Assembly (NCBI GenBank): GCA_963169055.1
Contig: CAUJFU010000404.1
Span: forward strand, 1 to 6,537
DNA length: 6,537 nucleotides
Direction: 5' to 3'
Origin: Myxococcota bacterium
GTDB taxonomy: Bacteria; Myxococcota_C; UBA6777
Position 1 is the stretch's first letter; every line of letters starts with the position of its first letter. Under the pieces are notes generated by a model. It ran no database searches and was not told the origin of the DNA. It saw nothing but the letters and a program-made list of their open reading frames with translations. Positions 1 to 5,546 of the stretch are shown here, piece after piece. A program made the position numbers and the translations under genes.

Positions 1-1647
1 ATGATAGGAGACGACGCCATCTTTATCCTTGAGAGTTCGAATCAAGGCAGGGATCGCAGAAGTGGCCTCAACGCTCATTTCCTCCAAGGCTTCGGCCACA
101 TTCTTACGAACCCCGCTATCCTTGTCTTTGAGTAACCGAATCAACGTAGGGATCGCGGCTTTGGCTTCCGCCCCCATCTTCCCCAAAGCCCTTGCCGCGC
201 TCCTGCGAACCCAGTAATCCCCATCACCGAGCGCCCGAATCAAGGCCGAGAGCGCAGCACGAGCCTCCGCTCCCATCCCAACCAACGCCTTCGCTGCATT
301 CCAACGAACATAGCTATCCGTGTCTTGCAGGGCTGCGATCAAAGTCGAAACCGCCAACTCGCCGATCATTCCTAACGCCGATGTTGCGTATAAGCAAACG
401 AAGCGATCTCTGTCCTTGATCGCCTGAGCTAGAGCAGGGATCGCCACATGAGCCTCCCTTCCGATCATTCCCAACGCCCGCGATGCACTCGTACGAACGT
501 TGTTATCCTTGTCTTGGAGAGCCCGAATCAGCGCAGGGATCGCCGCACGAGCCTTCCTTCCCATACCCCCCAACGCAAAGATCGCAGCGCTACGAACATC
601 GCTTTCCGTCTCGTTCAGCAGTCGCAGCAGCAACGGCATCGCTGCATCGGCCTCAGCCTCTGCCTCTACCCTGATTTGCCCCAACGCAAAGGCTGCTTTT
701 TCTCGGACATCCTTCTCCTTGTCTTGGAGAGCACGGATCAGGGCTGGAATGGCTGTCTTCGCTCTTGCTTTCATCTCGCTTAGAGCCTCCGCTGCACCAA
801 CACGAACCTTTTTGTCCTTGTGTTGGAGGGCCTTGATCAGCGGCGCAACCGCTTCCTCGCCCATCTTCCCCAAAGCCCAAACACCTCCCTTGTGATCGTC
901 GCTGTTTGGGTCTTGAAGGAGCTCGATCAACAGCGGTATCATCCACGCGCCCATCTTCCGCAAGGCCAATGCTCCACGAATGCGGATCTCGCGATACTTT
1001 CCTCTGATTTGATCAAGGAGGACAGGCAGCGCACCTTTGGCCGCCACACCCATCTTCGCTAACGCCTCCGCTGCCTCCAAGCCCACGTCGCGCTCTGGAT
1101 CATCGAGAGCCGTGATGAGGGATGGGATCGCCTTCGTTCCTATCCGACCCAAAGCATAGACCGCGCCCCTACGGACCAGATGTTCCTGGTCCTTGAGTGC
1201 TTCGACCAAGACAGGGAGTGCCGCACGTGCCGACTCTCCCATCCTACCCAAGGCCCACACAACACGAGCGCGAACCTCCCCGTCTTTATCCTTCGATGCT
1301 TGAACCAGCGCTGGAAACGCTGCACGAGCCTTCGGCCCGATCTTTCCTAACGCCCATGCTGCATACGAACGCACAGAGCGATCCCTGTCCCCGAGCGCCC
1401 GAATCAGCGCTGGGATCGCCGCTTTCGCCTCTTTTCCCATCCTCCCCAAGGCCCACGCTGCGTTTACGCGGGCTGAACTCTTCTTGTACTGAAGTTGTTT
1501 TTGTAGGCCGATAATTCGGTCGGTATTGCCCGCGTGAACTTTGGGGGAGAGGATAGTCAAGAGCCAGACAGCCACAAAAATTCGCCATCCTTGCTCCTGC
1601 ATCCTCTTCCATCGCCTCGTAAAAATCCGCTGTATCGAGCATCCCAT
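1..1647 (-). CDS. Secreted HEAT-repeat (PBS lyase-like) solenoid protein, 3' end outside the window
   Basis: The frame is open from a stop at 1798-1800 to the left edge, giving 549 residues with no stop, so the C-terminus is missing. Residues 1-39 look like a Sec signal peptide: a basic start (R7, R11, R12, K14, R15), a hydrophobic core around WRIFVAVWLLTIL and a VHA site near A39. From about residue 58 come fifteen complete HEAT-type repeats and the start of a sixteenth. They are mostly 33 residues (range 27-37), with the pattern VRxxAAxALGxMG followed by AAIPALIRALxDKD. Such alpha-solenoids are protein-binding scaffolds; no catalytic domain or partner can be seen. ATG 1647 was chosen because AAAGGAG lies 9 bases upstream. 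Met16 (1602) would give a more typical signal peptide but has a poorly spaced ribosome site. It lies 53 bases after the ClpX-like gene, probably in the same transcript. Family call is secure; function is unknown. Confidence 0.9.
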   Translation of the reverse strand, partial: MGCSIQRIFTRRWKRMQEQGWRIFVAVWLLTILSPKVHAGNTDRIIGLQKQLQYKKSSARVNAAWALGRMGKEAKAAIPALIRALGDRDRSVRSYAAWALGKIGPKARAAFPALVQASKDKDGEVRARVVWALGRMGESARAALPVLVEALKDQEHLVRRGAVYALGRIGTKAIPSLITALDDPERDVGLEAAEALAKMGVAAKGALPVLLDQIRGKYREIRIRGALALRKMGAWMIPLLIELLQDPNSDDHKGGVWALGKMGEEAVAPLIKALQHKDKKVRVGAAEALSEMKARAKTAIPALIRALQDKEKDVREKAAFALGQIRVEAEAEADAAMPLLLRLLNETESDVRSAAIFALGGMGRKARAAIPALIRALQDKDNNVRTSASRALGMIGREAHVAIPALAQAIKDRDRFVCLYATSALGMIGELAVSTLIAALQDTDSYVRWNAAKALVGMGAEARAALSALIRALGDGDYWVRRSAARALGKMGAEAKAAIPTLIRLLKDKDSGVRKNVAEALEEMSVEATSAIPALIRTLKDKDGVVSYH

Positions 1648-1656
1648 CGAACGTTT

Positions 1657-1663
1657 CTCCTTT
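1657..1663 (-). promoter_or_regulatory. Ribosome binding site of the HEAT-repeat gene
   Basis: Minus-strand AAAGGAG lies 9 bases before ATG 1647. It decides this start over GTG 1692 (no Shine-Dalgarno seen) and over Met16 at 1602, where AGAGG abuts the ATG. Confidence 0.75.
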
Positions 1664-1700
1664 GGTCGGTGAACCCTGATTAGAAACCTCACGACTTGGC

Positions 1701-3203
1701 CTAAAGCGGTGTGAGCCAAAGGGAAGAACTGGGATGGTGGCCATCGACGATATCGCGGGTAAGGGTCAGGGTGCGGATGCCTTCTTGCGAAGGGATCTCA
1801 TAGAGGATATCGAGCATGATCTCTTCGAGGATCATGCGCAATCCGCGTGCGCCGACTTTTTGGCGCAAGGCTTTTTCAGCGATGGCATCGAGGGCTGCGG
1901 GTTCAAAGACAAGCTGGACACCTTCAAAGGACAGCATCTGTTTGTATTGGGCGACGAGGCTGTTTTTGGGTTCCGTCAAGATCCGCATCAGCGCCGCATG
2001 ATCGAGCGGATCGAGCGTTGCGCAGACAGGCAATCGCCCAATCAACTCGGGCAACATCCCGTAGCGAACGAGGTCTTCGGGCAAGACTTGTTTGAGCAGA
2101 TCGTCGGTGGAAACAACCGACGCAAGCAGATCGCCGATCGCTTGTTCTTGTCCTGCAAGGCGGCGGGCGATGATCTCTTCGATGCCTACGAAGGCTCCAC
2201 CACAAAGAAAGAGGATGTTGGATGTATCGATCTGTACGCCCTCATCGCCTGATTGGCTGCGTCCCCGTGTACCCGGCAGAATGGCGCTTGTACCTTCGAG
2301 CAGTTTGAGCAGAGATTGTTGGACACCTTCGCCAGAGATATCGCGTGTGGCCGATGCAGCGGACTTTCGAGCGATCTTGTCGATCTCGTCGATGTAGATG
2401 ATCCCCCGTTCGGTTCTTTGCTTGTCGCCCTCTGCTGCTTGGTAAAGCCGCGTCAACATCTGTTCGACATCTTGGCCGACGTAGCCTGCTTCGGTCAGCG
2501 ACGTTGCGTCGGCCATCGCAAACGGAACATGCAGACTGCGGGCAAGAGATTGCGCCAACAGCGTCTTTCCTGTGCCGCTTGGCCCGATCAACAGCACATT
2601 CGATTTGTGCAGTTCAACCCCATAAGAAGGGCGCTTTTGCATGTATTCCACACGGTGATAATGGCTGTACACGGCCACCGCAAGTTTCTTTTTGGCCTGT
2701 TCTTGGGCGATTACATACTGATCCAGAAACTCCTTGATGGCGCGAGGAGGCGGAGCGTAGCCACAAGGGTGCTTTGGCAACGGAGGCGCAGAACGCACAG
2801 ACGAAGAAGGCACCTCTTCCAAAAGCACCCCAACAGAAAGCGCAGGTTCGGGATGCGCAACGTTCGGATGTTCGGGATGCGCAACATTCGGATGTTCGGC
2901 TGCTAACGAAGGCGGCACGATTCGAGGTGTCGGCTGCGAAGGTGGCGGAGCTTCCGAATGTATAGGCTGCGAAGGTGACGGAGCTTCCGAATGTATAGGC
3001 TGCGAAGGTGGCGGATCGACGGGAGTCTCATCGGTCGGGGTAAAAGAGCGAAGGGTGAGCGGGTGGTTGTCCGCATCTTGTGCAACAAAGGGTTGGATCG
3101 ATCGGGCTTCGGAAGATGCAGGAAAATGCACTCGTCGATGGGGGGCGATATCCTTCAATGTTCGGAGCCTTTCGTCTGGATACGGCGGTGGATGGTTCGA
3201 CAC
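1701..3203 (-). CDS. clpX: ClpX-family AAA+ unfoldase with a Pro-rich N-terminus, no zinc-binding domain and an altered ClpP-docking loop
   Basis: ClpX is a hexameric ATPase that unfolds tagged proteins and feeds them to ClpP. This 500-residue protein aligns with the ClpX core from about residue 153 (FLDQYVIAQEQAKKKLAVAV). It has Walker A GPSGTGKT (207-214), pore loop GYVG (240-243), Walker B IIYIDEID (268-275), SGEGVQQSLLKLLEGT (290-305), arginine finger LIGRLPV (R390) and sensor 2 GARGLR (R453). Three features are atypical. Residues 1-146 contain no cysteine, so the usual Cys4 zinc-binding domain is absent and is replaced by a Pro-rich region with 11- and 8-residue tandem repeats. The IGF loop reads AIGD (355-358) and is shortened. 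The RKH loop reads RSQ (315-317). The start is GTG with a weak GAGAG 7 bases upstream; an in-frame stop at 3228-3230 rules out a longer N-terminus. It begins 16 bases after pyk. The family is certain; ClpP-dependence is doubtful, so it may be a paralogue of a canonical clpX elsewhere. Confidence 0.9.
   Translation of the reverse strand: MSNHPPPYPDERLRTLKDIAPHRRVHFPASSEARSIQPFVAQDADNHPLTLRSFTPTDETPVDPPPSQPIHSEAPSPSQPIHSEAPPPSQPTPRIVPPSLAAEHPNVAHPEHPNVAHPEPALSVGVLLEEVPSSSVRSAPPLPKHPCGYAPPPRAIKEFLDQYVIAQEQAKKKLAVAVYSHYHRVEYMQKRPSYGVELHKSNVLLIGPSGTGKTLLAQSLARSLHVPFAMADATSLTEAGYVGQDVEQMLTRLYQAAEGDKQRTERGIIYIDEIDKIARKSAASATRDISGEGVQQSLLKLLEGTSAILPGTRGRSQSGDEGVQIDTSNILFLCGGAFVGIEEIIARRLAGQEQAIGDLLASVVSTDDLLKQVLPEDLVRYGMLPELIGRLPVCATLDPLDHAALMRILTEPKNSLVAQYKQMLSFEGVQLVFEPAALDAIAEKALRQKVGARGLRMILEEIMLDILYEIPSQEGIRTLTLTRDIVDGHHPSSSLWLTPL
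2847..2899 (-). repeat. Two 24-base in-frame tandem repeats inside the ClpX-like gene
   Basis: Units at 2847-2870 and 2871-2894 differ at one base and are followed by 5 bases of a third. They encode the peptide HPNVAHPE twice (residues 104-119). The length is a multiple of three, so copy-number change keeps the frame. Confidence 0.85.
2932..3015 (-). repeat. 33-base in-frame tandem repeats (two and a half copies) inside the ClpX-like gene
   Basis: Units at 2932-2964 and 2965-2997 differ at one base, and a partial unit runs 2998-3015. They encode an 11-residue peptide, SQPIHSEAP(S/P)P, at residues 67-77 and 78-88, ending in SQPTP. The near identity suggests recent slippage expansion in a presumably disordered linker. 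Confidence 0.88.
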
Positions 3204-3219
3204 GTTGGCGCTCTCAAGA

Positions 3220-4698
3220 CTACAACATCAGCGGTGACAAGACGGGGACGGTGTGGGGCTGTTCGGGGGGGCCTCCTGTGACGTAGAGCAAGAATTCCCC
3301 GTTGGTGGAGATGTTGTGTTTTTGGGCGAGTGTGGCGGTTAGCTGATAAGGGTCATCGAATTGTTCGGGGGAGACCTGTGTGGTTTGGACGCCCCAACAC
3401 AGCGCAAGGCGGCGGCAGATCGAGGGATCGGTCGAGGCGGCAAGGATCGGAGCGGCGGGACGTTCACAAGAGATCATCACAGCGGTTTGTCCTGTGTGGG
3501 CGGGGACGATGATCGCACGAACGGAAAGCTCGCGGGAGAGTTGTGCGGTGCCACGGGCGATGGCTTCGCTGATCTGGAGGTCGCGGGTTTTTTGGCTGGT
3601 GGCGGGAGTGGGGTGTTTCACGAGGTCGCCGAACTGGCTTTGTTGCCATTGATGACCTTCGACCATACGCAGCACACGGCCCATCGTTTGGACGGTTTCG
3701 ATGGGGTAGAGTCCCGATGCGGTTTCTGCGGAGAGCATCACCGCGTCGGAACCCGCCATCGCAGCGGCTGCAACGTCCGTCACTTCTGCGCGAGTCGGGC
3801 GCGGGCTTTGGATCATCGACTCCATCATCTGCGTTGCCACGATGACTTGGCGGTTGGCTTCGATCGCAAGGCGGATCATGCCTTCTTGGAGCAAGGGGAC
3901 TTCTTCGGCGGGCATCTCTACGCCCAGATCGCCGCGTGCGATCATGATGCCTTGAGAGACTTCAAGGATCGGGCCGAGGTTTTGGACCGCTTCGGGCTTT
4001 TCGATCTTGGCGATAATCGGGATATCTACACCTTCTTCTTTTAACAGTGCTTGCAGATCAAAGATATCTTCAGGGCGGCGAACAAATGACAGCGCAAAGT
4101 AATCCACCCCCAGCCGAGCCGCAAAACGCGCATCTTCTCGATCTTTTTGTGTGAGCGCAGGCGTAGAAAGCGAAACGCCCGGAAGATTCAGCCCTTTTCG
4201 ATTGGTCAGTCGCCCTCCCACCCGCACCACACAGTGGATCTCCGTCCCTTCGACATCGCGGACTTCGAGCATCATCTTTCCATCGTCCAACAGCATCTTG
4301 TCGCCCCGTCCAACATCCCCCGCAAGCGCCGCATACTCCGAAGGAATCAGCCCTCTTTCGCCTTCAACGGGCCGCACCGTCACGGTCACCGTTTCGCCTT
4401 TGATCAGATCGATCCCTCCCTCCACAAAGTGCCCAACGCGGATCTTGGGACCGCACAGATCCGCCATGATCGCAACATGGCAATCTTTTTGCGCGCTGAT
4501 CTCTCGAATCCGATGGAACACTTCGGCGTGCTGTTCGTGTGTTCCATGCGAAAAGTTCAGGCGGAATACATCCACCCCCGCTTCCACAAGCTCCGCAAGG
4601 ATCGCCGCTTCGCGGGATGATGGACCGACCGTTGCGATGATCTTGGTGCGGCGATGGATCAACGCTGTGCGCGATAAATCAAGGGCAAGAGGTCTCAT
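3220..4698 (-). CDS. pyk: Pyruvate kinase
   Basis: This enzyme transfers phosphate from phosphoenolpyruvate to ADP, the last step of glycolysis, in the cytoplasm. The 492 residues match the usual length of about 470-500. The N-terminal barrel shows RRTKIIATVGPSS (16-28), the substrate and metal motif FRLNFSHG (45-52) and DLCGPKIRVG (80-89). Next come the B domain, then IIAKIEKPEAV with catalytic K231 and metal ligand E233, ARGDLG with D257, and ATQMMESM (T289). PTRAEVTDVAAAAMAG and AVMLSAETASG follow, the latter closer to PykA-type enzymes. A C-terminal domain with AHTGQTAVMIS completes it. The residues LCGPKIRV (Leu, Lys and Val at the diagnostic sites) fit the potassium-independent group. 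An upstream in-frame ATG at 4872 exists, but the start at 4698 has AAAGGAG 8 bases before it and gives the family N-terminus. It is first in a likely operon with the ClpX-like and HEAT genes. Confidence 0.97.
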   Translation of the reverse strand: MRPLALDLSRTALIHRRTKIIATVGPSSREAAILAELVEAGVDVFRLNFSHGTHEQHAEVFHRIREISAQKDCHVAIMADLCGPKIRVGHFVEGGIDLIKGETVTVTVRPVEGERGLIPSEYAALAGDVGRGDKMLLDDGKMMLEVRDVEGTEIHCVVRVGGRLTNRKGLNLPGVSLSTPALTQKDREDARFAARLGVDYFALSFVRRPEDIFDLQALLKEEGVDIPIIAKIEKPEAVQNLGPILEVSQGIMIARGDLGVEMPAEEVPLLQEGMIRLAIEANRQVIVATQMMESMIQSPRPTRAEVTDVAAAAMAGSDAVMLSAETASGLYPIETVQTMGRVLRMVEGHQWQQSQFGDLVKHPTPATSQKTRDLQISEAIARGTAQLSRELSVRAIIVPAHTGQTAVMISCERPAAPILAASTDPSICRRLALCWGVQTTQVSPEQFDDPYQLTATLAQKHNISTNGEFLLYVTGGPPEQPHTVPVLSPLML

Positions 4699-4706
4699 CC
4701 GAAAAA

Positions 4707-4713
4707 CTCCTTT
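4707..4713 (-). promoter_or_regulatory. Ribosome binding site of pyk
   Basis: Minus-strand AAAGGAG sits 8 bases before ATG 4698. It fixes this start rather than the ATG at 4872 of the same open frame, which would add 58 residues with no match to the family. Confidence 0.85.
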
Positions 4714-4728
4714 GATTGAAGACGCCAA

Positions 4729-4744
4729 CCGTTGACCCCAACGG
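4729..4744. promoter_or_regulatory. Perfect inverted repeat in the pyk/NADAR divergent intergenic region, possible operator or leader hairpin
   Basis: CCGTTG-ACCC-CAACGG is a perfect 6-base-pair inverted repeat with a 4-base centre, 30 bases upstream of the pyk ATG. The same 172-base region (4699-4870) has an 11-base direct repeat TGGCTTCTTGG at 4752-4762 and 4770-4780, and a 9-base complementary pair at 4758-4766 and 4847-4855. A TATAGA hexamer at 4826-4831 could be a -10 box for the NADAR gene, but no good -35 box accompanies it, and none was found for pyk. The role is inferred from position only. Confidence 0.3.
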
Positions 4745-4857
4745 CAGAGGATGGCTTCTTGGTGAACGGTGGCTTCTTGGCATGGTGCAACATCCCGCAA
4801 ACGATACCCAGATATCCTTGCTTTGTATAGAACTTGCGCGGTTGGTTTCACCAAGAG

Positions 4858-4863
4858 AAAGGA
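4858..4863 (+). promoter_or_regulatory. Ribosome binding site of the NADAR gene
   Basis: AAAGGA lies 7 bases before ATG 4871. It supports this start over the in-frame ATG at 4769, whose extra 34 residues do not resemble the family. Confidence 0.75.
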
Positions 4864-4870
4864 TTTGATC

Positions 4871-5353
4871 ATGGCAATCTACTTTTACGCAACACGCGGA
4901 AAATACGGCTGCTTCTCTAACTTTTCGCGTCACCCGATCGAGCTTGACGGCAAGGTCTGGCCTACGACAGAACACTACTTCCAAGCGCAAAAGTTCGCTG
5001 GAACCGCTTATGTCGAGCGCATCCGCCAAGCCAAGACGCCCACCGAAGCCAAAAAACTCGCGTGGAAAAGCACGGCTCCTTTCCGCGCAGATTGGGATGC
5101 CATCCGTGACGAAGTGATGCGGCGTGCCGTGTCCTGCAAGTTTTCCTCTCACTCCGATCTTCGGGATATCTTGTTGTCCACAGGCGACGAAGTGCTGATC
5201 GAAAATGCGCCAGACGATGCTTATTGGGGCTGTGGAGCCGATGGCAACGGTGAAAACCGACTCGGTAAGATCTTGATGGAAGTTCGCACCACGCTACGCG
5301 CCGAAACTATCGACTCGTGCGAAACCCGCCCATTGCGTGAGCGCAGCATATAG
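4871..5353 (+). CDS. NADAR-domain protein (YbiA/RibX-like, DUF1768)
   Basis: NADAR proteins are small glycosidase-like enzymes. Known members include YbiA/RibX types that cleave N-glycosidic bonds in riboflavin intermediates, and others that remove ADP-ribose from guanine. This 160-residue protein has the family landmarks: GCFSNF (13-18), WPTTEHYFQAQKF (30-42, with the conserved E34), an AWKSTAPFRADWD stretch (64-76) and DDAYWGCGADGNGENRLGKI (115-134). Its substrate cannot be told from sequence. No DarT-like ADP-ribosyltransferase or riboflavin gene is nearby, so it is an orphan here. It has its own intergenic region, divergent from pyk, and faces the hydrolase gene. Its last 11 codons and stop lie inside a dispersed repeat (5320-5392), so about residues 144-160 are probably not native. 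No signal peptide or membrane segment is seen, suggesting a cytoplasmic protein. Confidence 0.92.
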   Translation: MAIYFYATRGKYGCFSNFSRHPIELDGKVWPTTEHYFQAQKFAGTAYVERIRQAKTPTEAKKLAWKSTAPFRADWDAIRDEVMRRAVSCKFSSHSDLRDILLSTGDEVLIENAPDDAYWGCGADGNGENRLGKILMEVRTTLRAETIDSCETRPLRERSI

Positions 5354-5392
5354 GGGCAGCCCCCCGTGGCTGCCCAACCACAGGGCGTCTAC
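5320..5392. repeat. Dispersed repeat, copy A, with GC-rich hairpin
   Basis: This 73-base segment recurs at 5411-5481 with three small differences: one substitution near the start, one next to the hairpin, and 2 extra bases in the loop. It contains the perfect 8-base-pair stem GGGCAGCC (5354-5361) and GGCTGCCC (5368-5375) with a 6-base loop. No T-run follows, so an intrinsic terminator is unlikely, although the hairpin sits right after the NADAR stop. It overlaps the NADAR 3' end and supplies its TAG. It looks like a small palindromic intergenic repeat element. Confidence 0.85.
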
Positions 5393-5410
5393 AGCGGAGC
5401 GCACCTGATA

Positions 5411-5481
5411 CGAAATCCGCCCATTGCGTGAGCGCAGCATATAGGTGCAGCCCCGTGGCTGCCCAACCACAGGGCGTCTAC
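5411..5481. repeat. Dispersed repeat, copy B, with GC-rich hairpin
   Basis: This is the second copy of the element at 5320-5392, in the same orientation 91 bases on, separated by 18 unrelated bases (5393-5410). Its hairpin is GCAGCC (5447-5452) and GGCTGC (5457-5462) around CCGT. It lies in the 158-base space between the convergent NADAR and hydrolase stop codons, where I see no gene. Confidence 0.85.
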
Positions 5482-5494
5482 ATTGTTTCGATGA

Positions 5495-5546
5495 GGACTT
5501 TTGCGCCAAGTCTAGGGGGCGGAGAAGCGGACTTTTGCGCCCCAAG
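5495..5546. repeat. Short direct repeat at the 3' end of the hydrolase gene
   Basis: GGACTTTTGCGCCAAG at 5495-5510 recurs as GGACTTTTGCGCCCCAAG at 5529-5546. The shared 13 bases are offset by 34. One copy lies inside the hydrolase gene and the other just beyond its stop. The offset is not a multiple of three, so the duplication shifts the reading frame. Confidence 0.75.

Noticed and set aside
29-1062. Several plus-strand open frames over the left end
   Set aside because: Their internal repetition mirrors the 99-base period of the HEAT gene on the other strand. They are shadows.
1-1647. Regular repeat spacing as a possible CRISPR array
   Set aside because: The 99-base period is an imperfect coding repeat with conserved amino-acid positions. 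There are no identical repeats separated by unique spacers.
1286-1744. 152-residue minus-strand open frame in a neighbouring frame of the HEAT gene
   Set aside because: The frame one base away encodes the signal peptide and HEAT repeats, and this one matches no family. It ends within the first repeats and its start has no good ribosome site.
2253-2906. 217-residue plus-strand open frame
   Set aside because: It lies fully antisense to the ClpX-like gene, is rich in Arg, His and Cys with no family features, and is explained by the codon pattern of the real gene.
3361-4044. 227-residue plus-strand open frame
   Set aside because: It is antisense to the conserved core of pyruvate kinase and shows no recognisable motif.
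4699-4872. N-terminal extension of pyruvate kinase to the ATG at 4872
   Set aside because: The 58 extra residues do not fit the family, and a strong ribosome site precedes ATG 4698. The extension would fill the whole divergent promoter region.
5354-5375. Hairpin as an intrinsic terminator of the NADAR gene
   Set aside because: The stem is strong, but no T-run follows on either strand. It is also part of a repeat found again 91 bases on, so it is described as a repeat.
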